Below are positions 7,641 to 17,005 of a stretch of 64,000 bases of DNA, piece by piece. The DNA lies in the NCBI RefSeq assembly GCF_016862195.1, contig NZ_BOMM01000047.1, positions 1-64,000 of the forward strand, written 5' to 3'. The stretch is from Paractinoplanes ferrugineus. GTDB taxonomy: Bacteria > Actinomycetota > Actinomycetes > Mycobacteriales > Micromonosporaceae. Made by a program: the position numbers and the translations under genes. A model generated the notes under the pieces. The model was not told the DNA's origin. It made no database searches and worked only from the letters and a program-made list of their open reading frames with translations. Within the stretch, counting starts at the first letter, position 1. Each line of letters starts with the position of its first letter.

Positions 7641-10334
7641 TCAGACCCCGTTCAGTTGCCACTGCTGGTTGGCGCCGCCGTTGGCGGACCACTGCACGAC
7701 CTGTGCCCCGTCACTGGTCGACGCGCCGGAGACATCGGCCACCAGGCCGCTGCTGCGGGCGGCGATGGTGTAGTAGCCGTTGCCGGTAGGCCGCAGGTAC
7801 CACATCTGGTTGGTGCCGCCGTTGGCCGTCCACTGCTGCAGTTGCAGCCCGGCCGTGCTGCTGCCGGCGTTGACGTCGAGCATCTTTCCGCTCGCGACGT
7901 ACCGGAGGGTGTAGGAGCCGTCAGAGGCCGTGGCGATGGTCCAGGCGGGAGAGCCGCTCTGCTGGACCGCCTTGGCGCCGTCCGCGGTGGAGTTGCCCGC
8001 GATAGCAAGCGGCTTGCCGCTGTTGCGGTTGACGATGCGGTAGGTGCCCGGTGCGGGCCCGGTTCCGCCGCCTCCGGCGAGGTTGAAGTACTCCACCGCG
8101 TCGGTGAAGACGGGGCTGCCGGCCTTCGTGGTCGACAGCTGCAGGTACACGCGGCTGCCGGTGGCCGGGGCGGTGAAGGTCACCGGCTGGGTGACTCGTG
8201 AGCCCAGCGGCACGGTCAGGGTCGTGCTTCCGGACGCGACGACCGCGCCGGTCGGGCTGTCGAGCCGTGCCGTCCAGGTGAAGCCCACCGAGGGGTCGGC
8301 GAAGTCGTCGTTGAAGACGGTGATGTTGCGGGTGACCGTGGCGTTCTGGGCGTAGGTGGGCACGGCCTGCGGCAGCGGGAAGGTGCCGTTGGCGTCCGAG
8401 TTGCCGGAGGCGGACCAGTACGGCAGGTCGACCGCGGCAACCGGGTTGAACGCCGCCTGCACGCGCTGGATCTGCGGGTTGCTCCACGGGTCGGGGAGGT
8501 TGTCCGCTCCGTAGATCGGGTGACCGCCCTCCTCCGGGGTGAAGTCGGTGGACCGCACGCCGGGCACGACGCCGGCCCAGGCGGAGAGCAGCGTGTACGG
8601 GCGCAGGTCGGTGGCGCCCTTGCCGCGCTTGGCCAGGGTTGCCGTGGCGAACCACTCGAAGCCTTGCTTGTTGTTGCAGGCCGGCCAGATGAACTCGCCC
8701 TCGCCGTCGGGTCGCCCGTTCACGGTGACCAGGCCCTCCCCGTACCGGCCGAAGCCGTCGACGTAGTGCGGGATCACCGCGAAGTTGGCGTACGTCATCC
8801 CGGGATACAAACTGACATTGTTGCCGACACCCACCTCGACGATGACCGGCCTGGTGCCGTCGGCGCCGTTCATCGCCGCGTACAGCTCCTTCTCGAACTG
8901 TTCGGAGTCCTGGCCGCTCTGGTTCGGCTCGTTGTTCTGGCTCCAGCGGATGATCGCGGGGTGGTTGCGGTCGCGCAGGACCAGGGCACGGGCGTGGTTG
9001 ACCATGTTGTCGTGCCCGACGGAGTCCTTCCACTCCTGCGAGGACTGAGAACCGCGAATCGCGACCTCGTCGATGATCATCAGGCCCATCTCGTCGGCGA
9101 CATCCAACATGTACGGACTCGCGGGCTCCTGATGGACGCGGATCACGTTGTAGTTGAGGCGCTGGTAGTTGTCCACCGTCTGCGGCCAGCCGCCGTTGCC
9201 GGACGACGGGGGCAGGAAGCCGGGCAGGGTGTGGTACGCGTCGCCCTTGCCGCCGTTGTTGATCCGGTCGTAGTCGCCACCCTGGAGGTTGTCGCCGCGG
9301 AAGTTCACGCGCACGCCGTTGAGGTAGTAGTAGTCACCGTTCTGGGTGGCTTCCCGGAACCCGAACCGGTACTCGGCGTCGCTCGTCCGGCCGTCGTCGG
9401 TGACGGCGTGCACCGTCAGCCCGTGCAGCTGCGCCCGGTAGCCCGACCGGTACGGCACGTTGGGCCACCAGTACGAGGTGCTGTCGAGGTTCCACGCGAC
9501 CGGCCCGACGGTCACGGTCGCGGTCGAGCGGGCCGCCACGGTGACCGTACGGCTGGGCAGTTCCGGGTAGCTGAAAGCCGTTCCGTTGGTGGACGACAGC
9601 GACCCGGTCAACGTCACCGATCGGGAACTGCCCGACGTGTTACGCACCGTCACGTCGTAGGTCAGCGTCTTGTTCGCCACCGACGTACGCACGAAGGTGT
9701 CGCTGACGTACACCGCCGGGTACACCCGCAGGAACGCGGACCCGAAGATCCCCTGGGGGATCGCCTCGGACCACGTGGCGGCGTCGGGCACCAGGTACCG
9801 GCCGTTGGATGCCTTCAGCGCGCCGCGGCCCTTCACGGCGACGCTGATCGTGTGGGTGCTGCCGGGGGCCGCGTAGGCGGTGATGTCGAAGTTCGACGGC
9901 GTGAACGCCGTGGTCTGCGTCGCCACCGCCCGGCCGTCGACCGAGAGTGTCGCCTGGTGATTGACCGCCCCGAACTCGATCCACGCCGACTGCGGCTGAC
10001 CCGAGTCGGGCACCGTGACGGTGCGCGAGTACACCGCTTCGTTCACGTCGGTGAACCCCTGCTTGTACCAGCCGCCGCCGGGCACCGAGATCGAGGTCGT
10101 CCCTCGGCCCGCCGGCGTGAAACTCCAGGTCCCGGCCAGATCGATCGAGGTGACAGCGGCCGCAGTTGCTCCCGCGGCCGCGGGAGCCGGCTGTGCGGCG
10201 GCGGCGGGCTGTGCGGCGGCGGGCTGTGTGGCGACGGCGGGCTGTGCCGTGCCGATGATCGCGAGGAGCATCGCGCCGGCCAGCGCTCCGCGTGCGTAGC
10301 GCTGCAATAGCGTACGAGGACTTTTCTGACGCAT
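7641..10334 (-). CDS. Secreted glycoside hydrolase family 2 enzyme with ricin-type domain
   Basis: 897 residues from the ATG at 10334, preceded by AAAGGGA at good spacing; the upstream ATG 14 codons earlier lacks a site. A signal peptide (YARGALAGAMLLAIIGTAQPAVA) is followed by an Ala/Pro-rich linker, a GH2 sugar-binding jelly roll (about residues 65-220), an Ig-like domain and a TIM barrel. The acid/base is Glu469 in WSQNNEPNQ and the likely nucleophile is Glu547 in GEFIWP. The last 130 residues are a ricin-type beta-trefoil with QW and GGxNQxW repeats. Probably an extracellular beta-glycosidase acting on plant or microbial polysaccharide; the exact sugar cannot be told. It is divergent from a LacI regulator, its likely controller. 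Confidence 0.9.
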   Translation of the reverse strand: MRQKSPRTLLQRYARGALAGAMLLAIIGTAQPAVATQPAAAQPAAAAQPAPAAAGATAAAVTSIDLAGTWSFTPAGRGTTSISVPGGGWYKQGFTDVNEAVYSRTVTVPDSGQPQSAWIEFGAVNHQATLSVDGRAVATQTTAFTPSNFDITAYAAPGSTHTISVAVKGRGALKASNGRYLVPDAATWSEAIPQGIFGSAFLRVYPAVYVSDTFVRTSVANKTLTYDVTVRNTSGSSRSVTLTGSLSSTNGTAFSYPELPSRTVTVAARSTATVTVGPVAWNLDSTSYWWPNVPYRSGYRAQLHGLTVHAVTDDGRTSDAEYRFGFREATQNGDYYYLNGVRVNFRGDNLQGGDYDRINNGGKGDAYHTLPGFLPPSSGNGGWPQTVDNYQRLNYNVIRVHQEPASPYMLDVADEMGLMIIDEVAIRGSQSSQEWKDSVGHDNMVNHARALVLRDRNHPAIIRWSQNNEPNQSGQDSEQFEKELYAAMNGADGTRPVIVEVGVGNNVSLYPGMTYANFAVIPHYVDGFGRYGEGLVTVNGRPDGEGEFIWPACNNKQGFEWFATATLAKRGKGATDLRPYTLLSAWAGVVPGVRSTDFTPEEGGHPIYGADNLPDPWSNPQIQRVQAAFNPVAAVDLPYWSASGNSDANGTFPLPQAVPTYAQNATVTRNITVFNDDFADPSVGFTWTARLDSPTGAVVASGSTTLTVPLGSRVTQPVTFTAPATGSRVYLQLSTTKAGSPVFTDAVEYFNLAGGGGTGPAPGTYRIVNRNSGKPLAIAGNSTADGAKAVQQSGSPAWTIATASDGSYTLRYVASGKMLDVNAGSSTAGLQLQQWTANGGTNQMWYLRPTGNGYYTIAARSSGLVADVSGASTSDGAQVVQWSANGGANQQWQLNGV

Positions 10335-10471
10335 GAAGAAATCCCTTTCGCGGGTGTCGCGTCTACGGGGATACACCGATCACCGGACCCCTCGTCACCA
10401 CCCGCCGGCCCCGCCGAAATGACCATCGTCATTCCTGCGGGGCACGAGATCAGTCGGTGAGCGATCCTGTC

Positions 10472-10483
10472 CGAATCGATTCG
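10472..10483. promoter_or_regulatory. Candidate LacI operator
   Basis: A perfect 12-bp palindrome, CGAATCGATTCG, extended by CTGT on the left and ACAG on the right with a 1-bp offset. It sits in the 397-bp divergent region between the GH2 gene and the lacI-type gene. Shape and position fit a LacI/GalR-family operator. No binding evidence. Confidence 0.5.
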
Positions 10484-10731
10484 ACAGAACGATAAGCTGG
10501 GCCAAATCGAAGCGTCAAGCGAAACTTGTCGATGTCTTGTACCGAAAAATGTGTAACGACCGTGCCGTCCGATCAGTCAGACCCACCGGTTTTCGGACGG
10601 ACACCAAGTCAGGGTGGCCGGGAATTCGAACAATCTCCTTGAATTTCGGGACGCGCTTGACGGCGAACGTCTGATTGCGTAGACATGATCGCGCAGTCAA
10701 ACACGTTGCAACCGGCGACGGGGGTGCCTCG

Positions 10732-11829
10732 ATGCGAATGGCGAGACCGGGTGGAAGCGCTCCGACGCCGCGCAGCGTGGACGTCGCGCGGCTGGCCGGT
10801 GTCTCCCAGAAGACGGTGTCCAGAGTCCTCAACGACGAGCCGTACGTCTCGGCCGACTTGCGCCGACGGGTCCTGGGCGCCGCCCAGGATCTCGGTTATC
10901 GACGCAACCAGGCGGCCCGGGCGCTGGCCTCCGGGCGGACCCGGTCGATCGGCGTGGTGACGCTCGGCACCGCCTTGTACGGGCCGACGTCGCTGCTCGT
11001 GGGCATCGAGCGGGTGGTCCGGGAGGCAGGCTACACGCTGCGGGTGGCCGCCACGGTCGAGGGCGATCCAGGTGGCATCGCGGGCGCCCTGGCGTCGTTG
11101 CTGGACCAGGGCGTGGACGGCGTCGTCATCTCCGAGCCGATCGACGAGGGCGCCGGCCTCATCAGCGTCGACGTTCCGGTCCTGGTCCTCGGCGCGCCGC
11201 CCAACTTCGCCGCTCCGCGGGTGGTGACGGCCAGGGTCGGCGCGGACGTGCACGCACGCGCCGCGACCGAGCACCTGCTGGAGTTGGGGCACGCGACCGT
11301 TCATCACCTGGCCGGCCCGCAGCGGTGGTATTCGGCCCGGGACCGCCTCGCCGGCTGGCGCCAGGCGCTGCGAGCCCACGGCGCGGACGAGCCGCCGGTC
11401 GTCGAGGGCGACTGGTCGGCCGCGTCCGGCTACGCGGCGGGCCGGGAACTGGCCGGCGACGACACCGTGACCGCGGTGTTCGCCGCGAACGACGACATGG
11501 CGATCGGTCTCATCCGCGCACAGCTGGAGGCCGGCCGCCGGGTGCCCGAGGACATCAGCGTCGTCGGTTTCGACGACATCCCGCTCGCCGCCTACGTCAC
11601 TCCCCCGCTCACTACCCTGCGACAGCCGCTCGACGGACTCGCGCGGCAGGGCCTCGCGCTGCTGATACACGTGATCGAGAACCCGGAAGCCGAGGTGGCG
11701 CCGGCGGCCGACCAGCCGGTCGAGCTCCTCGTCCGCGCCTCGACGGCGCCACCACCGCCCCGGCCGACCTCGGGACGTGACCGCCGAGCGATCCTCCATC
11801 CCCCTCGCGGTCCGCACGGTCGGCCCTGA
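10732..11829 (+). CDS. LacI-family transcriptional regulator
   Basis: 365 residues from the ATG at 10732 (MRMARPGG), preceded by GACGGGGG. The N-terminal helix-turn-helix is canonical (VDVARLAGVSQKTVSRVLNDEPYVS, about residues 15-40), with the hinge helix RRNQAARALASGRT. A periplasmic-binding-protein-like sensor domain follows (SIGVVTLG; VFAANDDMAIGLIRA; ISVVGFDDIPLAAYVTPPLTTLRQP). The usual length of the family is about 340. It is divergent from the secreted GH2 enzyme, so sugar-responsive repression of that gene is the simple inference. The C-terminal 25 residues are Pro/Arg-rich and dispensable-looking. Confidence 0.92.
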   Translation: MRMARPGGSAPTPRSVDVARLAGVSQKTVSRVLNDEPYVSADLRRRVLGAAQDLGYRRNQAARALASGRTRSIGVVTLGTALYGPTSLLVGIERVVREAGYTLRVAATVEGDPGGIAGALASLLDQGVDGVVISEPIDEGAGLISVDVPVLVLGAPPNFAAPRVVTARVGADVHARAATEHLLELGHATVHHLAGPQRWYSARDRLAGWRQALRAHGADEPPVVEGDWSAASGYAAGRELAGDDTVTAVFAANDDMAIGLIRAQLEAGRRVPEDISVVGFDDIPLAAYVTPPLTTLRQPLDGLARQGLALLIHVIENPEAEVAPAADQPVELLVRASTAPPPPRPTSGRDRRAILHPPRGPHGRP

Positions 11830-11860
11830 TCAGCGTCGATCTGTCCGTCTAGGCCTTCGC

Positions 11861-12415
11861 ATGGCCACGCCGGGCAAGCAGCCGGCGCGGGCAACAACCG
11901 CAAGTACGGTTACCGACGTGCCTGTTCCTGAGTTCTCAGTCGCCAACCCACCGTTCACGCCGGCCGTTTCCACGCTTCCGGTCAGTGTGCCCGAAGCGGA
12001 CCGGGTGTTGCTGGTCGGCGAAAACGCTCATGTAGCCGCGATTGCCTTCCGGGCTCTGCCGGGAGCAGTCGTCTTCCAGCTACTCGTCAAGGTCAGAGGC
12101 GCAGACGGGCAACCGCCGAATCCGCCGCCGAACATTGCCTTCGCCGACCTGCCGGAACTCATCGAGCCAGGCGATTTGAGTGTCGGTGCGCGGGTCACCG
12201 ATCGCCAGGGAGGCACTACCAATCTCCCGGTGTATGCCAGCGGTGGAGGCGGTGACGGAAGCTATGAGTACATCGCCTGGCTAGCCCTTCCCGCCGCGAG
12301 CACGACCCTGCATTTGACGGCGTCGTGGCCAGATCAGGACCTGCCACAGCGAGACGTGCGTCTCGACCTGGACGCAATCCACGACGCGGCACGCCGGGCC
12401 ACCCGCATCTGGTAA
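11861..12415 (+). CDS. Hypothetical protein
   Basis: 184 residues from ATG 11861; a GTG near 11919 (PVPEFSVANPPFTP) is an equally likely start. The sequence is rich in beta-strand-like segments (VLLVGENAHVAAIAFRALPGAVVFQLLVKV, YIAWLALPAASTTLHLTASWPDQ) and looks like a compact all-beta domain. No signal peptide or known motif. It follows lacI on the same strand but has no link to it. No function is assigned. Confidence 0.55.
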   Translation: MATPGKQPARATTASTVTDVPVPEFSVANPPFTPAVSTLPVSVPEADRVLLVGENAHVAAIAFRALPGAVVFQLLVKVRGADGQPPNPPPNIAFADLPELIEPGDLSVGARVTDRQGGTTNLPVYASGGGGDGSYEYIAWLALPAASTTLHLTASWPDQDLPQRDVRLDLDAIHDAARRATRIW

Positions 12416-12601
12416 TACGTGCTCAGTTACGACACGGAACCGAGTGCCTCGGGTCATGCACTATCTCGCTGCTACCCGGATCGAATTTCCACTGCCGGTT
12501 CGGTGCAGTGACGCCGAGCGCCGTTCCACCCCCACCAGGCCGATCTCCGTAAGCGGCGCGCAGCCTCAGCGAAGCAAGAGTTGCTGGTCTGCCGGCCTGC
12601 T

Positions 12602-12624
12602 CGCCCCGGGGCAAAGCCGGGGCG
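12602..12624 (-). terminator. Hairpin after korB
   Basis: CGCCCCGG (12602-12609) pairs with CCGGGGCG (12617-12624) around a 7-nt loop, beginning 5 bp past the korB stop. It is a plausible end for the long minus-strand transcript. Confidence 0.5.
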
Positions 12625-12629
12625 CGCAC

Positions 12630-13682
12630 CTACGGTCGGATGGTCCAGGTGTCGGCGGTGTTGAGCAGGTCGGCGAGCATCTCGTCGGGGGTGCCGGTGG
12701 CCGTGGCCTGCGCGTCGGTGAGTTGCTTGCGGATCAGGTCGTCGTAGGTGGGCCGGGCGACGTCGCGGAACACCCCGATCGGGGTGGTGGACAGGTCGGA
12801 GCCGGAGAGCCGGGTGAGGGCGAAGGCGTAGGCGGGGTCGTCGACCGTCGCGTCGTGGACGATCGCGGGTCCGCCCGGCTGTACCTTCAGGCCGAAGCTG
12901 CCCTCGGGGTGGACGACGGAGAACCCGCCGTCCGGGCCGAAGGTGACCGGCTGGCCCTGTTCGAGGCGGATCAGGTGGTCGTCGCGGGTGCTCGGGTCCT
13001 TGAGCAACTCGAACGCGCCGTCGTTGAAGATGTTGCAGTTCTGGTAGATCTCGACGAACGCGCTGCCCTTGTGCTCGGCGGCCCGGCGCAGCACCGACTG
13101 CAGATGCCGGGTGTCGGAGTCGATGGTGCGGGCCACGAACGTGGCCTCGGCGCCGAGGGCCAGCGACAGCGGGTTGAACGGGGCGTCCGCGGAACCGGCC
13201 GGCGTCGACTTGGTGATCTTGCCGAGTTCCGAGGTCGGTGAGTACTGCCCCTTGGTCAGGCCGTAGATCCGGTTGTTGAACAGCAGGATCTTCAGGTTGA
13301 CGTTGCGCCGCAGCGCGTGGATCAGGTGGTTGCCGCCGATCGACAACGCGTCGCCGTCCCCGGTCACCACCCACACCGACAGGTCCGGGCGCGACACCGA
13401 CAGGCCGGTCGCGATCGCCGGCGCCCGCCCATGGATCGAGTGCATCCCGTACGTGTTCATGTAGTACGGGAAGCGCGACGAACAACCGATCCCGGAGATG
13501 AAGACGATCCGCTCCCGCGGGATGCCCAGCTCGGGCATGAACCGCTGCATCGCGGCGAGGATCGAGTAGTCCCCGCACCCCGGGCACCACCGGACCTCCT
13601 GGTCGCTCTTGAAGTCCTTGGCGGTCAGCGTGAGCGGGACCCGGTTCACCGGCACAGTCGAACTATCCATTTTTGACGACAT
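12630..13682 (-). CDS. korB: 2-oxoacid:ferredoxin oxidoreductase beta subunit
   Basis: 350 residues. It is the TPP-binding beta subunit that, with KorA, oxidatively decarboxylates 2-oxoglutarate or a related 2-oxoacid to the acyl-CoA and reduces ferredoxin. Cluster-binding Cys motifs WCPGCGDY and GIGCSSRFP are present, as is the TPP motif GDGDALSIGGNH with Asn downstream (NNRIYG). Length is normal for actinobacterial KorB. The start at 13682 lies inside the end of korA (20-bp overlap; a second ATG at 13670 is possible), so translation is coupled. It is the last gene of the long minus-strand run, followed at once by a hairpin. Confidence 0.93.
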   Translation of the reverse strand: MSSKMDSSTVPVNRVPLTLTAKDFKSDQEVRWCPGCGDYSILAAMQRFMPELGIPRERIVFISGIGCSSRFPYYMNTYGMHSIHGRAPAIATGLSVSRPDLSVWVVTGDGDALSIGGNHLIHALRRNVNLKILLFNNRIYGLTKGQYSPTSELGKITKSTPAGSADAPFNPLSLALGAEATFVARTIDSDTRHLQSVLRRAAEHKGSAFVEIYQNCNIFNDGAFELLKDPSTRDDHLIRLEQGQPVTFGPDGGFSVVHPEGSFGLKVQPGGPAIVHDATVDDPAYAFALTRLSGSDLSTTPIGVFRDVARPTYDDLIRKQLTDAQATATGTPDEMLADLLNTADTWTIRP

Positions 13683-15498
13683 CCTCGAGCCGGTCTTCCA
13701 ACGTGGCGGCGGTGAACGGCAGGCCGTTGATCTGGTTGACGGGAATCGCGTCGACCAGATATCTCCCCCGGATGAGGTGGGCGAGCTGGCCCAGGTTCAT
13801 TTCAGGAACGACCACCTTCGGGTACGCCGTGAGCACCACACCGAGGTTGGCCGGCAGCGGAGCCAGCTGCCGCAGATGGGCCTGCGCGACCGGCAGCCCC
13901 CGCTGGCGCAACGCCCGGCACGCCGCGCCGATCGGTCCGTACGTGGAACCCCAGCCGAGCACCAGCACACTCGCGTCGTCGTCCGGGTCCTCCACCGCGA
14001 CGTCGGGCACCTCGATCGCTTCGATGCGGGCCGCCCGGGTGCGCACCATCAACTCGTGGTTGGCCGGGTCGTACGAGATGTCGCCGGTCTTGTCGGCCTT
14101 CTCCAGGCCGCCGATGCGGTGCTCGAGGCCGGGCGTGCCGGGGATCGCCCACGGCCGGGCCATCGTCTCCGGATCCCGAAGGTAGGGCAGGAAGCGGCCG
14201 TTCTCGCCGTTGGGCTCGGTGGCGAACGAGACCGAGAGGTCGGGCAGCTCGTCGACCGAGGGCAACAACCACGGCTCGGAACCGTTGGCCACGTAATTGT
14301 CCGACAGCAGGATCACCGGGGTGCGATGGGTCAACGCGATCCGCGCCGCCTCGATCGCCGCGTGGAAACAGTCCGACGGCGACCTCGGCGCGATCACCGC
14401 CAGCGGCGCCTCACCGTGCCGGCCGGACAGGGCCATGTTGAGGTCGGCCTGCTCGGTCTTGGTCGGCATCCCGGTCGACGGTCCGGCCCGTTGCACATCC
14501 ACGACGACCAACGGCAACTCCAACGCGATGGCCAGCGAGATCGTCTCGCTCTTCAGCGCCACGCCGGGGCCGGACGTGGTGGTCACGCCCAACGCTCCGC
14601 CGTAGGCCGCGCCCAGGGCCGCGCCGACCGCCGCGATCTCGTCCTCGGCCTGCATCGTCGTGACACCGAACCGCTTGTGCTTGGACAACTCGTGCAGCAC
14701 GTCCGAGGCCGGGGTGATCGGGTACGCACCGAGGAACAGCGGCAACTTCGCCCGCACCGCGGCGGCCACCAGTCCCAGGGCCAGCGCCTGGTTCCCGGTG
14801 ATGTTGCGGTAGGTGCCCGGCCGCATCCGGGCCGGCTTCACCTCGTAGCGCACCGCGAAGTCCTCGGTCGTCTCCCCGAAGCTCCACCCGGCCCGAAAGG
14901 CCGCCTTGTTCGCCGCCACCAGCTCCGGCCGCTTGGCGAACTTGCGCTCCAGGAACCGCAGAGTCGACTCGAACGGACGTGAGTACATCCAGCTCAACAG
15001 GCCGAGCGCGAACATGTTCTTGGCCCGCTCGGCGTCCTTCTTCGGCATCCCCGAGTCGGCCAGCGCCCCGACCGTCATCGAGGTCAGAGCAACCGGATGC
15101 ACCGCGTACGCGTCGAGTGATCCGTCCTCCAGCGGGCTACCGACGTAGCCCACCTTGGCCAGGTTGCGGCGGGTGAACTCGTCGGTGTTGACGATGATGT
15201 CCGCACCCGGCGGCAGATCGGCGACGTTCGCCTTCAACGCCGCCGGGTTCATCGCCACCAGAACGTCCGGCGCGTCGCCCGGCGTCAGGATGTCGTGATC
15301 GGCGAAATGCACCTGAAAACTCGACACCCCCGGCAGCGTGCCCGCCGGCGCCCGGATCTCGGCCGGGAAGTTGGGCAACGTCGAGATGTCGTTGCCCCAC
15401 TGCGCGGTCTCCGAGGTGAACCGGTCACCGGTCAGCTGCATCCCATCACCCGAGTCACCGGCGAACCGGATGACGACGCGGTTGAGCTGCTTCTTCAT
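13663..15498 (-). CDS. korA: 2-oxoacid:ferredoxin oxidoreductase alpha subunit (gamma-alpha fusion)
   Basis: 611 residues from ATG 15498. The N-terminal gamma domain (IRFAGDSGDGMQLTGDRF, FPAEIRAPAG) is fused to the alpha pyrimidine-binding domain (GNQALALGLVAAAV, AYPITPASDVLHELS, TTTSGPGVALKSE, GMPTKTEQADL). This is the usual fused arrangement of actinobacterial KorA. Its ATG overlaps the TGA of the MFS gene, so it is translationally tied to the biosynthetic run. It may be a housekeeping pair next to the cluster or a source of reduced ferredoxin for the P450 or diiron oxygenase. No ferredoxin gene is seen nearby. Confidence 0.93.
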   Translation of the reverse strand: MKKQLNRVVIRFAGDSGDGMQLTGDRFTSETAQWGNDISTLPNFPAEIRAPAGTLPGVSSFQVHFADHDILTPGDAPDVLVAMNPAALKANVADLPPGADIIVNTDEFTRRNLAKVGYVGSPLEDGSLDAYAVHPVALTSMTVGALADSGMPKKDAERAKNMFALGLLSWMYSRPFESTLRFLERKFAKRPELVAANKAAFRAGWSFGETTEDFAVRYEVKPARMRPGTYRNITGNQALALGLVAAAVRAKLPLFLGAYPITPASDVLHELSKHKRFGVTTMQAEDEIAAVGAALGAAYGGALGVTTTSGPGVALKSETISLAIALELPLVVVDVQRAGPSTGMPTKTEQADLNMALSGRHGEAPLAVIAPRSPSDCFHAAIEAARIALTHRTPVILLSDNYVANGSEPWLLPSVDELPDLSVSFATEPNGENGRFLPYLRDPETMARPWAIPGTPGLEHRIGGLEKADKTGDISYDPANHELMVRTRAARIEAIEVPDVAVEDPDDDASVLVLGWGSTYGPIGAACRALRQRGLPVAQAHLRQLAPLPANLGVVLTAYPKVVVPEMNLGQLAHLIRGRYLVDAIPVNQINGLPFTAATLEDRLEDVVKNG

Positions 15499-16949
15499 CG
15501 GTGTGCGGGGGTAGCGGTCGCGAGGTCGGGCGTCGGCTCGGCGAGCCGTTCCGCGGTACGTGCCGCGGTCTCGGCCGCCCGCTTGCCGGTGGTGAGCACG
15601 CCGAGCACGAGCACCACCAGGCCGCAGCCGACGAGAATCCACCAGCCGGCGTGGCTGGCGGCGGGCAGCCCGGCGCCGATCGGGCCGTGCACCCGGGCCA
15701 CCACCACCGAGCCGAGCACCGCGACGCCCAGCGTCTGACCGATCTGCCGGCTCGTGGTGGCCACCGCCGCCGCCACCCCGGCCTGCGCCCGCGGCATGCC
15801 GGCCACCGCGGTGTTGGTGAGCGGCGGGTTCACGGCGCCGAAGGCGGCACCCAGCAGCGCGTAGGACGCCAGCAGCACCCACACCGGCGTCGTTGCCGAC
15901 AGCCGGGTCAGCAGCAGCGCGCTGACCACGAACAGGGCCCCGGCCAGCAGCAGCGGCCGGCGGGGACCGTGGTGGCCGACGTAGCGCCCGGCGCGCGGCC
16001 CGATCAGAGTGCTGGCGATCGCGATCGGCAGCATCAGCAGTCCGGTCTTGAGCGCGCTGTAGCCGAGGGTGTTCTGCAGGTACAGGGTGTTCATGAACAG
16101 GAACCCGGCCACCGCCATGAAGCCGGCGACCGCCATCAGCGTCGCGCCGGAGAACGGCAGGCTGCTGAAGAACCGGGGGTCGATCAGCGGCTGCTCACGC
16201 CGCAGTTCGAAGAGGACCAGCCCGACGACGGAGGCCAGGGCCACCGCGAGCACGCCGCCCGTACGCGCCGACAGCCAGCCGGCGTGCGGCGCCTCGATGA
16301 TCGCGTAGGTGATGCCGACCAGGAACACGATGGCCAGCACCTGGCCGACCGGGTCCAGCCGGCGCGCGGTCGGCGCCTTCGATTCCGGTACGAGGGTCAG
16401 TGTGGCGGCGATGGCGGCCAGCCCGAGCGGCACGTTGATCCAGAAGATGCCGCGCCAGTCGGTGACGGCGAGCAGCAGACCGCCGATCACCGGGCCGATG
16501 GCCATGCTGATGCCGCCCGCGGCCGCCCAGACGCCGATGGCGCGCGGCCGGTCCTTGCTGCCGGTGAACACGTTGGTGATGATCGACATGGCGACCGGGT
16601 TCATCATGGCCCCGCCCGCGCCCTGCAGGGCGCGGGCACCGACGAGCGCCCCGAGGCTGGGGGCGAGGGCGCACAGCGCGGACCCGACGGTGAACAGGGT
16701 GAGCCCGGTGACGAACACGCGGCGGCGGCCGAACCGGTCGCCGAGCGAGCCGGCCAGGATCAACCCGGAGGCGAGGGTGAGCAGATAGGCGTCGACGGTC
16801 CACTGCAGGCCGGACACCGACGTGTGCAGACCGCGCTGGATGGCCGGCAGGGCCACGTTCACGCCGGTGTTGTCGATGCCGACCAGGACCAGGCTCGAGC
16901 AGCAGATGTAGAGGATCAGAAAGCGTCGGCGGTTCGCGCTGTCCGGCAC
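15495..16949 (-). CDS. MFS transporter, DHA2 (EmrB/QacA) family
   Basis: 484 residues from the GTG at 16949, preceded by GGAGGG four bases upstream; longer in-frame extensions show non-coding composition. There are about 14 hydrophobic segments, with the drug:proton antiporter signatures NTGVNVALPAIQ and LAGSLGDRFGRRRVF and motif C-like GPVIGGLL. The likely role is to export the cluster product or protect the producer. It overlaps korA by 4 bp and follows the FAD monooxygenase after 56 bp. Confidence 0.9.
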   Translation of the reverse strand: MPDSANRRRFLILYICCSSLVLVGIDNTGVNVALPAIQRGLHTSVSGLQWTVDAYLLTLASGLILAGSLGDRFGRRRVFVTGLTLFTVGSALCALAPSLGALVGARALQGAGGAMMNPVAMSIITNVFTGSKDRPRAIGVWAAAGGISMAIGPVIGGLLLAVTDWRGIFWINVPLGLAAIAATLTLVPESKAPTARRLDPVGQVLAIVFLVGITYAIIEAPHAGWLSARTGGVLAVALASVVGLVLFELRREQPLIDPRFFSSLPFSGATLMAVAGFMAVAGFLFMNTLYLQNTLGYSALKTGLLMLPIAIASTLIGPRAGRYVGHHGPRRPLLLAGALFVVSALLLTRLSATTPVWVLLASYALLGAAFGAVNPPLTNTAVAGMPRAQAGVAAAVATTSRQIGQTLGVAVLGSVVVARVHGPIGAGLPAASHAGWWILVGCGLVVLVLGVLTTGKRAAETAARTAERLAEPTPDLATATPAHR

Positions 16950-17005
16950 GGTGCCCTCCCTGGAAGAGTTGATGTCAGGACGAATTTCGTGGGCTACGGC
17001 GTTCG